Below are positions 34,548 to 45,745 of a stretch of 64,000 nt of DNA, one piece after another. The DNA is from Trichostrongylus colubriformis. Lineage: Eukaryota; Nematoda; Chromadorea; Rhabditida; Trichostrongylidae. Every line of letters starts with the position of its first letter. Positions within the stretch are counted from its first letter, which is position 1. A program made the position numbers and the translations under genes. The stretch lies in NCBI GenBank assembly GCA_963978905.1, contig OZ022260.1, positions 41,414,259 through 41,478,258 of the forward strand. Direction: 5' to 3'. The notes under the pieces are model-generated. The model was not told the origin of the DNA and did not search any database. It worked only from the letters and a program-made list of their open reading frames with translations.

Positions 34548-35928
34548 TTGGGTTGGGGAATAAGTCCCGCCGTTTTTTTCAACCCCGTTTTTCACATTGT
34601 TTCCTTCATCTTTCGACAAAGCTCATACATGTTATCGATAGAGCTTTTCTTGCTCTACAGAATGCTCCTATTTATTTTTCGATTCCTTCGACTACCCGAT
34701 ATTTATGAGGTTTGGAAATGAAGTGAGCTGAAGGCAAAAAAGTGGCACTTGCGCACCTCATCTTTCTCTTCTGCCATCGAAATCAAAAAATGTATGTGCA
34801 TATGTTTTCGATAGAGCTTTTTCAGCTCTACAAAATGGTACCACTCTTTATTCAAACCGCTCAAGTTTTTCCTGTTTTTTAGACTTACAAATGCAGTATT
34901 CGCAAAAGGGTGCTTTTTCGTTATCTCATTTTCCTCGCCTACCATCGAGATTGGAGAGGGTGTGCATATATGCATTCGATAGAGCTCTCTTTGCTCTACA
35001 AGATGATATCTTTCTTCTTTTGTATCCTCTCATATTTTAGCATGTGGGAGTAAGTCTCCACGTGTTTTTCAATTCTAAATTGCGTAGTGAGAATAAATTT
35101 TTTTGGCAGATTGTTTTATATCGTTCGATAGAGCTCTTTTCGCTCTACAAGATAGTTATTACGGTTTCTGTTCAAACTGTTTTTTGACATTTTTTAGATC
35201 ATTTAAAAGTCGACGAAATCAAGCATTTTCGACACCATGTGACAAAAATGCTCGATTTCGTCGACTTTTAAATGATCTAAAAAATGTCAAAAAACAGTTT
35301 GAACAGAAACCGTAATAACTATCTTGTAGAGCGAAAAGAGCTCTATCGAACGATATAAAACAATCTGCCAAAAAAAATTATTCTCATTACGCAATTTAGA
35401 ATTGAAAAACACGTGGAGACTTACTCCCACATGCTAAAATATGAGAGGATACAAAAGAAGAAAGATATCATCTTGTAGAGCAAAGAGAGCTCTATCGAAT
35501 GCATATATGCACACCCTCTCCAATCTCGATGGTGGGCGAGGAAAATGAGATAACGAAAAAGCACCCTTTTGCGAATACTGCATTTGTAAGTCTAAAAAAC
35601 AGGAAAAACTTGAGCGGTTTGAATAAAGAGTGGTACCATTTTGTAGAGCTGAAAAAGCTCTATCGAAAACATATGCACATACATTTTTTGATTTCGATGG
35701 CAGACGAGAAAGATGAGGTGCGCAAGTGCCTTTTTTTTTGCCTTCAGCTCACTTCATTTCCAAACCTCATAAATATTAGGTAGTCGAAGAAATCAAAAAA
35801 CAGATAGGAGCATTCTGTAGAGCAAGAAAAGCTCTATCGATAACATGTATGAGCTTTGTCGAAAGATGAAGGAAACAATGTGAAAAACGGGGTTGAAAAA
35901 AACGGCGGGGACTTATTCCCCAACCCAA
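34548..35928. mobile_element. 1.4-kb foldback element with four hairpin units per arm
   Basis: Two nearly identical arms of about 685 bp (34548-35231 and about 35246-35928) are inverted around a loop of about 14 bp. The ends read TTGGGTTGGGGAATAAGTCC, a mariner-like terminus, with TA on both sides (34546-34547 and 35929-35930). Each arm carries four copies of TCGATAGAGC followed by GCTCTACA (left arm starts 34635, 34808, 34976 and 35125), each able to form a 6-bp stem TAGAGC/GCTCTA. Sequence between them is diverged but shares ordered motifs such as CCATCGA, GTGCATAT and TTTTTTAGA. A second terminus-like sequence (GGGAGTAAGTCTCCACGTG) lies at 35046, about 490 bp inside. Open frames are mirror images and no transposase was recognised. 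Confidence 0.85.
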
Positions 35929-35930
35929 TA

Positions 35931-36751
35931 GATATACACGTCTTCTTTCTCGTCGTGAGAGAGACTAAAGATCTCTATTAATCTTCTATCAGTTTGATTC
36001 GAACCTTGAAGAGCTCCTCGAATCTGTATTCTCGTAGAAATGCATGAAGGCGAAAAACTGCGGATCGTAGTGGTTAGCGTAGTTCACTCGAAGTTGAGGT
36101 GCTGCGAAATTTACTCCAATGAGGCTTTTAGCAGTATTGCTCTTTCCAGCAGTGTCAGCGAATTCACAGAAATTGAAGCCATCTATGCAAATGGTTTAAC
36201 GACCATCGACGATTCTGAAATTAAACCATGTGAGGTATAAAAAAAACCGAAAGATGCTCGTGGGTCCGATGGTTTCATCGCCACTCTGATAAGGCAATTT
36301 CCAACTGAAAAAGGATAAATGAGCAAACAAATAATATGACAAGACGGAATGTTCATCATGAGACTCCATTGAAGCTATGTTATTTGAATTGGAAGGGGAC
36401 ACAAACAGTTAGATGCCGTGACGATCAACCAGTTGCCGGTCCGTATGGGAGCAGGTCATCAGACCACACCCTTTTGCGTAGCTTTCTCCTCCCCTTGCAC
36501 GCACTGCAAGTCATCTGAGGACGCACTACAAACTCACACAATGATATGAAGTTTTAATCAGGAGGAGCATTTCGAAGGCACTTCGTCGTCAACGGCCAAT
36601 TGTGCGCAGCACCAGTCGAAATAATTAAGTGGTAGCGATCGCGCTCCAAGAGAGGTGAATAGCAGGTTTGCTCACGAGCACATGCTCTTGCATCGGTATG
36701 AGCTACTGTGATTCATCTTTGATTGATGGATAATCCAATTTTTGATCTTCC
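35931..36751. other. Intergenic DNA with one unassigned open frame
   Basis: A plus-strand frame at 36040-36240 (ending EIKPCEV) is followed by a possible donor GAG|GTATAA. I cannot match it to any family. Nothing else is recognised. Confidence 0.3.
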
Positions 36752-37200
36752 TTGAAGACAGCATGAGAGGTAATGCGATTACTGATAAATCTTCAAAAGA
36801 AACCAGTCACATAGACCAGAAAGCTTATTTATGGCGAAATCCCCGTCGAACGCCCGGAGCTGTAGAAAGGGCGTAACAGTGAGCAGCTGACGCCCTTGGA
36901 TGACAGACCCCACTTCCAGGCCGCGTGATTCCTGATTAGTTTTGGTGGGAGTGGTCAAAGTGATGGGACAGGGTTGAAGGTAAGGTACGACCTGCCAACA
37001 TGCCAATGGAAAACTCGTCCGCACTACCCTCCTCTTGACGGAACGATAATCGGTGTTTGATCCTCGACACCGATTATCGTTCCGTCAAGAGGAGGGTAGT
37101 GCGGACGAGTTATTTTTTACTAAACCTTCTAATTTCATACTCACTACATTTTTCTTAATTCGTCCAAATATCCCCTATCGCTGCCTTTGAATAAATGTTC
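36752..37200. mobile_element. piggyBac-like MITE, family D copy 2, rearranged
   Basis: The ends AGACAGCATGAGAGG and ATCGCTGCCT are family D termini, flanked by TTGA on both sides, a one-base variant of the TTAA target. At 441 bp it is about 100 bp shorter than the other copies. Part of the right half is replaced by an inverted copy of the left (see 37012-37111). Confidence 0.7.
37012..37111. repeat. Perfect 45-bp-arm hairpin inside family D copy 2
   Basis: The arms run 37012-37056 and 37067-37111 and are exact inverse complements, beginning AACTCGTCCGCACTACCCTC. The 10-base loop is TTGATCCTCG. The left arm corresponds to family D sequence (CTCTTGAC...); the right is its mirror. Confidence 0.9.
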
Positions 37201-39203
37201 TAGGACCGAGTCACTCACGAGAGGATTTGCCTCGGGAGGCGATTAATTCGCTATTGATTTCAAAACTCTAATTATCTTGACCTTCGATTTCATTATTCTT
37301 ATATTCTCTCATTCAATCCTTTAATACGAGCTCGAATTTTTTCATTTATTCCTTTCAAATTTCTCACGAGTCTTTCTCTATGCAATTCACAGACTGAAAA
37401 ACCAATGAAGACACATGTTACAGACTACAAATTGGGGCAGTGCATCAAACATGTCGCCATGTTGTGTGGCCACATTTTGTATTCACAGATCTAAAGCTGG
37501 ATGTTTTTGTGACTAATAAAATCACCGGAGCAAATGAGTAGTGACAGCCGAATGACTTGATCCAATTAGATTGTCAGCAAAACAACACCATATTATAGGC
37601 ATATTGCCCGCTTTCAGGTCCCGGGCCACATTCCCTCCTGCTCCCCAATTTCCGTTCGTATTTATAGGTACTATGAATTATGAGGAACTATAGATATCAG
37701 ATTTTCTGTGATAAAAGTATTTATAAAAAATAACCTCAGTGAAATAAAATAACCGTAAATATCGTGATATATGATACTTTGTGATTTTCGATAGTACTAA
37801 TACATATTATACGATAGCCGATAGTTAAAAGAGTGAGTGTTGTACTCTAATTTTAGGGGACTTTTTTCACCTGTTGAACGAGGAATATGAACAATTTCAT
37901 GTTTCATGAAAAGTTGCGAGTGAAGAATTCCCGAACATTTACCGGCTGGTCTACGCCTTGCGATCGGCTTTTATTAGAATTTGTAAATATTAAATGTGTA
38001 TTAGATCTATTCAGACCTCATAATCACCAGTGAAATAGCAAAATAACCAGCGGATCGAATCTTGCTCTGGCCAACCAATTTTCTGTTTTTCAAAATGAGA
38101 TAATTACACCTCGGTTGGGAGATGATTACTATGCACGGATGCAGCATTTTGGCTTGCTTTCGATCTACACTAATATAGACGCCATCGCAATTTTGAAGAA
38201 AGATCGGATACGTGGCTCACCCTCATAGCATTTAACCACGGTGAGCGTACTGGTATATCCTCAATCTTTTCATAATCGCTAGGAATTTGTCTACGAAATT
38301 TTTAGGAATCATTTTTTCACCTGCTTTTCCCTATATTTATCTTTTTTGTTTCTTTTATTTTTAGTATGTAATTTAAATTCGTCTAGTTCCTCCACCATCT
38401 GCTGTAGCTCTGCTTGGCTTTTACTTCATACCAGTCATCTAATGTGTCCTGCTTTTGCCGATACCGATTCCTTGCATTGGAGCTGGGAATGAATCAGTCA
38501 TTCCCATTGCCAAGATACCAACAACGCAATTTATTCCGTTGGCTTTTATATTGCAATTGCATCCGATTGTTTTTAGCTGTGCCACCAAGCGGTCAACATT
38601 ATGCGTCGTTCTTGGTACCACAAATCGATACCTTCAGTGAATTTTCATTTTCAGCTAGCTATTCAGTTGGATTATGTGCTGGCTTCAGACCTCCATTTGT
38701 GTTATTGAAATGTTGTAGAAAAAAGGGGCATTCGGTCGTTTGTTCTCGATTACCCGTGCCTATCTCCATTTAAGTATTTTCAGTTTTCCATGATGAAGAG
38801 TGCTGTAGGATCAATACTTGGGAAGCGTTCCCAGAAAAGGAAGATGGGTTGTCCAGGGTTAAAACCTATTGAAATTAGAGAAATTAATGTAGAAATTTTT
38901 GTAATTAAAGGAATGTAATTGTAACATAATTACTTTTTAAAAAGTCTGTTCCAAAAGGTTGATTACTTTCTTTACCAAGATATCGGTGAAATAGAAAATT
39001 TCAGAAATGAGGGCGCTTGCTTGGGGTCTACATGGTATACAAGACAAGCACGATGCTCAGAAGATATGAAAGCGAGTCGTATCCCTATTTCGCCAAACGG
39101 TTTGCTTGCATTTCCGCACTCTTGGAACAATCAAAGGACCGCTTGTAGTTACAGTTTTCCATCCTATAGGAAGAACCTCATAAGAAAACGGTGAGAGCAG
39201 AGA
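37201..39203. other. AT-rich intergenic DNA
   Basis: 37.2-38.4 kb is notably AT-rich with no repeat pair or exon that I recognise. Around 38439-38640 both strands stay open for about 60 codons, but neither resembles a known protein. Confidence 0.45.
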
Positions 39204-39213
39204 GCTAAACTGG

Positions 39214-39443
39214 GGTGTGTACCCTTATGTCAGGATTTCGCGCCGCGGCATGCCGCAAGCGAAGCAATGCGGGTGAGATAAAGGCGCCATGTTGTTGGGT
39301 CCCGCAGCGATTAAGTCGACTGCTTATCGTGCCTCTGGCATTAACTGTAATCATTCTAAGACCCATCTACCGCGACGCAGCTCGCACACATTGTGTCGCA
39401 CGCCTCTCGCCGCTGGCGAAATCCTGACATAAGGGTACACACC
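39214..39443. mobile_element. Mutator-like MITE with 10-bp target duplication
   Basis: The ends GGTGTGTACCCTTATGTCAG and the inverse of CTGACATAAGGGTACACACC are followed by GATTTCGC/GCGAAATC. GCTAAACTGG flanks both sides exactly (39204-39213 and 39444-39453). It is 230 bp, the same length as the element at 2224. The centre carries GCGATTAAGTCGACTGC and TTGTTGGGTCC as in the copy at 63567. Confidence 0.85.
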
Positions 39444-39477
39444 GCTAAACTGGCATGCGAGATGCTCGATGTCAGGG

Positions 39478-39935
39478 TCATCAGAGGAGTCGTCCGCGGA
39501 AAAAAGAATGTCTTTGTTACCCATATATCATACTGTATTTGCCTAATAAGGGCCGTTTGCAAAGTTACACGCGAAAAAGCGAGGATTCGGGTAACCTACA
39601 GTTCTTCAGATTCTCCCAGCTTCTCGGCCAGGTGGGCGGAGCCTCCGAGTGAAAGCTCCGTCCCGTCCTCCGCCGCGGTTGGAAGTGCAGAGTGGGACTG
39701 TTTGCGCAACTTTCTGTTCCTACAATGCGACTCCGACCGCGGCGGGCGACGGAGTGGGCACATTCTCGGAAGTCCCGCCCACCCGGCCAAGACTTTGCAG
39801 TGCTGTATTTTAGCTGGATCCACAGTTTTCGCGTGAAACTTTGCATGCGGCCCACATTAGGTAAATACAACATAAATATATGGGTAACAGAAAAATTTAT
39901 TTCCCCGTGCACGATTCCTTTGGGAGTGATTTATG
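39478..39935. mobile_element. Inverted-repeat element, family C copy 1
   Basis: The arms share GTTACCCATATAT, TTTGCAAAGTTACACGCGAA-like sequence, GCCAGGTGGGCGG and TCCGCCGCGGT in opposite orientation. The outer right part reads GTGCACGATTCCTTTG, also found at 59672 and 60096. Mirror-image frames on both strands are by-products of the palindrome. Confidence 0.65.
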
Positions 39936-41137
39936 TACGCTGCTCAAAGTCAGCATTTTGCGTACAAGTAGCTATTGCCCGGTACTACTGTATTGCGGGA
40001 TGCGATACGCGGTGAGACAATCCCTTTTCGAGCTCTGTATACGTTATTTTCCCCACGATTTCAGAAAAAAATAATTACCTCTAAGTTCGGTATACATTGG
40101 CTTCCACGAGTGCTAGCTTTAGTTTTTTAATTAATTTTTATCGCTGTTGCTGCCTTGGGGTGGTGTTCAATACTGGAAAGTTTATCTTATGATGCTATTA
40201 GGCACAATGGAAGTAAGGGAAAAGAGCTCGCGAAGGGAAGGACGCCCGGAGTAGGTGAACCACTTCCAGCGGAGTGACGATCGGGACACACGGTCGTTGA
40301 GGCCATCAGGTCCCACGGTTACTATGCCATACGCATCCCTTTAACGTGTTCTCTGTACCACTGTTTTTCTTGGAAAGCAAGTAGTAAACCATCGTACGAA
40401 TACTGAAATGAGAAGTGGATGTGACATTTCACATTAACAAATTGGGTCTTCTCTGAGGTACAGAATACTTGGTGGAGGGACTTTTCTCGCACTATAGAAA
40501 ATTCACCTTTTTTGAGTATAATGTTACGGCAAATCATTCAGTCATGAATACGACGTAGCAGACTTGTACGGAGGTTGGGATTTACACGAACAAATTATAT
40601 GAATGCCTATATCACAGAGCCAAAGGCCACAGGCTGTCAAAAGGTTGCAGACCGAGGTCAAAATCCGTGTGTCCCAACTTACATCCCTTCTAGCGTATTG
40701 CAAAATCCTTGTGTTCCATAGAAAGAAAATGCTACACCCTCCTCGGTGCTCGCTTCCTGTAAGTTGAGGCCAAATTCTATACCGTCGAGCTGTTGTCCCC
40801 CCCCCCCCCCTCCCCTCCGGCTCACATAGAGCGCAAGATGATCTTTCAGGAGAAGGCGGATGTAGTGTTAGTGCTTGTATTTAGCTCTGTGTCTAACCTG
40901 CAATGTTTCTAGCTTCAAACTCCCTGAAAGCTTGCTTCTCCATTCAAATTCGGATCTATTTTTCGTTTGACATGCATTTGGATGCTGATCTGAAATAGCA
41001 CCAGACTTTCTGGGCATAAGAACCCGCTGTTAGGCTTGTTCTTTCGCAATATTATTGCATCAACTGAAAATGAAATCATGAGAAGTCTTAAGGTTGCGTG
41101 CATTTCGAATGAGTGGTGCTATTGGGAGGGGTTATCA
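39936..41137. other. Intergenic DNA, nothing recognised
   Basis: No gene or repeat pair was identified apart from a poly-C run at about 40797-40811. Confidence 0.4.
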
Positions 41138-41697
41138 TTAAAGACATCATTAGGGGTAATGCGGTAATGGAGAAATCCCTACAAGAAGTAACTCACATGG
41201 TAGTCCTGGGCCTAGGAACGCTATCTGTGGCGAAATCCCGGTGAAAAAGCGCCCCTCTGAGCTGTAGAAACGCCGCAAAACGCCGCAAACGCACTTATGC
41301 TCCGCCTCTTGACAGGTTGACCCCGCCTCCCGATGACGTAATTCCCGATTGACTGGGGTGAGAGCGGTCAAGAAGATACGGCAGGATTGAAGGTTTTGCT
41401 GCGCGCTTTCGCAGTTTTAGCTTGAAGCTCACTCTGGAGAATAGATGCTGTCGTATTTCCAAACATTCCCTTGTGTTTACTTGGCAACATGCCGATGGGA
41501 AACAAGATCAGACTACTTCCCTCTTGACAGACAGGTCGTCCGCGTCGAGAATCAACGGTGGGAAGGGGGTCCTATTTCGCGGGTTTTTGGCCATTTCCAT
41601 CCGTTTTTTCTCCACTGTCCTGTTACTAGGCATCTCGACTTTCATATGCACTACTTCTTTTACTTTTCGTCCGACTTTCCCCTAATGATGCCTTTAA
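41138..41697. mobile_element. piggyBac-like MITE, family D copy 3
   Basis: TTAA (41138-41141) and TTAA (41694-41697) flank ends AGACATCATTAGGGG and CCCCTAATGATGCCT. The interior aligns with 27636-28181 over its length (for example CGGTGAAA, AGCGCCCCTC, CCTTGTGTTTACTTGGCAAC). It abuts copy 4 directly. Confidence 0.75.
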
Positions 41698-42239
41698 AGA
41701 CAGCATCAGGAGTAATGTGGTTACTGATAAATCCCTGGACGGAGTCATTTACATGGAAACTATTGGGGTAAGAAGGTTATCGTGGCGAAATCCCGGCGAA
41801 AAAGCGCTCTTCCGAGCTGTAGAAACTGCGCAACGGATAAGAGCTGCCGCCTCCCTATAATCGACCCCGCCTCCAAGCGACGTGATTCGTGGTCAGCTAT
41901 GATGAGAGCGGCCAAGGATATGCGGAGAGACTAAAGATATTCCTGGGCGCTTTCTCAGTTTTAGCCTGAAGCTCACTACAGAAAAAAAGATGCTGTCGTA
42001 TTTCCAATGATACTCTTGTGTTCATTGGCAACACGCCAATGAAAATTTCGTTAGGAGTATCCGCCTCTTGATGGAAAGGTCGTCCGCGCCTAGAACCAAC
42101 GGTGGGAGGGGCTCCTATTTCTTGAGTTTTTGGCCATTACCATCCGTTTTTTCTTCACTTTTTTGTTACTAGGCATCTCGACTTTCCCATTCACTACTTT
42201 TTTACTCTTCGTCCGAATTTCCCCTAATGCTGCCTTCAA
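41694..42239. mobile_element. piggyBac-like MITE, family D copy 4
   Basis: It shares the TTAA at 41694-41697 with copy 3. The ends are AGACAGCATCAGGAG and CCCCTAATGCTGCCT, followed by TCAA (decayed TTAA). It is in the same orientation as copy 3 but more diverged from it than copy 3 is from copy 1. Confidence 0.7.
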
Positions 42240-44371
42240 ATGTAAATGCACTATAAATGCACTTATGTGTACATCCTGTCTATGAGCTCCTCCTACAGAC
42301 GTGGACGAACCAAGAAAAATTTTTAAAACTAATTTTCAACTGAGAAGTGCTTATATAAAGAGAAATCAGTGGCGAGGATTACCTGCGGCCGAAAAATATT
42401 GTTGGATCCTCTGTTCGGAACCACGGCACTTTCTGTTTATGTCTTGAGGGTATGAAATTTGATAGGAGTCTAGTATTATTCACGAAAACAATCCATTGTG
42501 GCTCAGGTAACCGCAGGAAAAAGGGTGCTGAATCGGATCTTTCGCTGAGCTACGGCCCGAGGGCAAGGCCAGTAATGACGACGCTCCTTGTTTATTTGAT
42601 ATACATCTGGCACCGTTAATGTCACAGCTGATTGACTAGGTGCTCATCATGTGCTCGTGCCATATGGCATCGATAGTACATCTCCTTGGCGGTCCCTCAT
42701 TGAATTGAATTCAAAATTAGCCATTTTTTCAAAGTATCTGTTTCGCAATCCGTGGAATTCCACGTGCATGTGATATCAACGGCACAGCATGTGGTCGAAT
42801 CGCTCTTCTAAGAGGCATCGTCTGTTTCCACGGTCACATCCACCACTTGGCACTCCCAGGTTTCGAGGAAAATAGCCGCTTCAGTACGACCCCCCCCCCC
42901 TCTACGGGTACCAAATCGATCCCCCCCCCCCTTTTTTTACTCTGCAATACTGGTAACTGCTGCCGGATCATGAAGTTGCAATATGACCTGAAGCTAGGTA
43001 ACAGAAGCAAAAAGACATTTATTTCACATTTCCTCTTACGAGTTTGCTGCGAAATAGCACTCGCCACTCATCTGCTTACTGGAACTTTGGATTCTAGCTC
43101 TTATCGCAGACCTCTGAAGGAGGACCCCACCTTCCGTCTGGTCACATGCGACCCCCCTATCGAGGAATCCTCGACCCGCGGTGTACTCTGTCCACCATTG
43201 TGTGATCCTGTACTCCACATGGTTTCTACAGTAGGGCTACTATTCTATATGCACTATATCAAACTACTCACCAATGAAACTTAGAAAAGTAATTCAACTT
43301 CATCGATTGTTCTTTCTTCTTCTTATTTTCTTCTTGGAGCATCTTCTTTTGCGAATACTTCCCTCTGATTACGGAACGTCGTTCGACGTTTCAAATAAAT
43401 AAATAACTAAATAAATTAATGAGTGATATAGGTGCGTTATTATCGGCCCTCCTTCAATGATATACGTTCTGAAAAATCGCAAATTTCTAACAATGTTTAA
43501 AGGGTTCCCACATTTTTGAAATTTTCGTGACCCAAAAGTGGAGTCATATTTTTATAGTGAAAGTGACAAGGACAATGGTTTTGTTTTGGAAAAAAAACAT
43601 GTTAACAGTCATATCTAGTGATCATTCTGGAAAATTCTCTACTATAGAGCGAAATAAGAATTGATTTTGGGTTCTTACCTAAATACTTGGCTCAACACTC
43701 GCATCTAGGCCATCAAATTTTCTGTCTTTCTAGTTTCTCAATTTCTTGTGTTGCGGTGACCGTTCACTTTTTACGCCTCTTTTTTATGAGGTACATATTA
43801 AGGCAACATAATATGCTTCGACGTGCATGGGTGTTCAGAACCATTATATTCAACGAAGGCAGGGTGACATTTGAAAAGGGAGGAAAACTGTTCGCAGAAG
43901 CCAGATTTTTTGCGTTTTCAAAAGCAATTGCAAAAATAGAACGCCGTCTTTTTTGAAGGATCTCGTGCTCTCTTCATTAGAACAGAGTGCAAAGCCTTCT
44001 ACGTTTATCAGTGAGCAGCCGATGTACATATTAGTGTATAACTACTTTTACTTTACTTTCGAAACTTCACCAATTCACTAGCCCCTTTCAGAAAAAGGAT
44101 CTTGCTTGTTTGGAAGGGGAGAGACTGGGGAGCATTGTTCAAAGGTTTGATTCTTGAACCATGCCAATAGGGGGTCATTTGTGATTGCACCACCATTCCC
44201 GCTCTACGATCCCTCATTACCACCTGCACCTTCGTTTTGAAGCATTTCTGCTGTAACAGCAGTTGTACTGTGACGACCAGGAGTCGTGCCAAGGTGAGGG
44301 GCATCAGAACCACAAGCTGCTGCAAAAGGAAGCGATCGTGGATAGGAGAGCTGCCGAACTACCGTAATAAA
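42240..44371. other. Intergenic DNA with poly-C runs
   Basis: No gene is recognised. Two poly-C runs lie at about 42890-42900 and 42920-42931. An 89-codon frame at 43687-43956 has no similarity that I can name. Confidence 0.4.
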
Positions 44372-45026
44372 AACGAGTAACTGACACGTTACGGTATCGA
44401 TTCCTAGATTTTGAACTTACGAGATGTGTTTTTATTGACTGAGGTTCTCACCGACCCCATGGAGTACGTCAAATGTGTAATCACTGCTCGGCAGTCTACA
44501 GTTCATTTCACTTCAAAGTGACTGGGTTTCGATTACATTCACTCTGTACACCACATTACGAGTGTGTTACACATTTTGTGGGCAGAAGTGCCGAGCGATT
44601 ACTCTACCATCATCCATATCAGTTGAATACACCGAGAGGGAAAAATTCAGGATTACGGTTAACACTCGCGGTTCTTATTTTGCCGCAATCGCACACACGA
44701 TGACTTGCTAGGACCGGTACGAATTCATTGAAATTTTCAATCATAAACACCTCTATTTTATCACGCTTTTGCTTATTCTCCATTTCCTTGCTTCGCTTGT
44801 TGAACATCATCAAATCCGCGCTACGCGACATTGAATGGCGATGGCATCGGACTTCTCTGCCCGCCGCAAGCAGACAGCTCGTCCCTTAAATCGTGCTGAT
44901 TGAGGTGAAGCACGCTATAATCACAACAGCGCACCAAGGGCACATTTTTTGATGCGAGTTTCGCTACACATCATCTCTTCTGACGCGAATTGAGAGAATA
45001 GTTTTATTTTTCAATCACCTCAGTAA
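44372..45026. repeat. Tandem repeat unit J1 (period 656 bp)
   Basis: It aligns in direct orientation with the next unit: CACGTTACGGTATCGAT at 44385 and 45041, ATCACTGCTCGGCAGTCTAC in both, and CACCGAGAGGG in both. Units differ at scattered positions and by small indels. No gene is recognised; a diverged third copy lies at 56540-57000. Confidence 0.7.
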
Positions 45027-45745
45027 AAGCGAATCACTCACACGTTACGGTATCGATACCTAGATTTTGAACCTACAAGAGGTGATTTTGTTGAATGAGC
45101 TTCTCACCGACCCCATGGAATACTTGAAATGTGTAATCACTGCTCGGCAGTCTACAGTTCATTCCACTTCAATGTGACTGGGTTTCGATGACAGTCACTC
45201 TCTACACCACATTACGTGTGTGTTGCACTTTTTGTCGGCAGTACTGCCCAGGAATTGCTCTGCCATCGTCCGATTATCAGTTAAAGACACCGAGAGGGGT
45301 AAATTAGGATTACGGTAAACACTTGCAGTTCGTATCTCGCTGCAATTGCATAAACGATGCGTTGCTGAAGTCTCGAGCGTGGATTCATTGAATTTTTCTA
45401 TCGTAATTACTTTTTTCTCACGCTTTCGCTTATTCTCTCCTTTGATGTTTTACTTGTGCAACATCATCAAATTCGCCCTACGTGACATCAAATTACACTT
45501 GTTTAACATGAATGCTCATCATGACTTGCGAATGAAATCTAATTTGCCCTACGCGACATCAAATGACAATGCCATCGGCCTTCTGTGCCCGCCGCCACCA
45601 GTCAACTCGGCACCTGAACCTCGACGTGAAGCGCGCTAGGATCACAATAGCGCACCAAAGACGCATTTTCAGATGTGAGCTTCGCTGCACAATATCTCTT
45701 CTGAGCGCGGATTCGAAGGATAGTTTTTTCCAGATACGCTTACCT
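45027..45745. repeat. Tandem repeat unit J2
   Basis: Second unit of the 656-bp tandem pair. It also contains CCCTACGCGACATCAAATGA, whose relative in the third copy (about 56618) reads CCCTACGCGACATCTAACGG. Confidence 0.7.

Noticed and set aside
35499..35783. 94-codon frame repeated as a near-identical frame at 34703-34975
   Set aside because: The identity is caused by the foldback arms being inverted copies; no domain or codon bias supports coding.
38414..38773. 119-codon plus-strand frame and an overlapping minus-strand frame
   Set aside because: Both strands are open but neither shows a domain, splice model or similarity that I can name.
39393..39836. 147-codon frame across a Mutator-like MITE end and a family C element
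   Set aside because: It crosses the boundary between two unrelated mobile elements, so it cannot be an ancestral gene.
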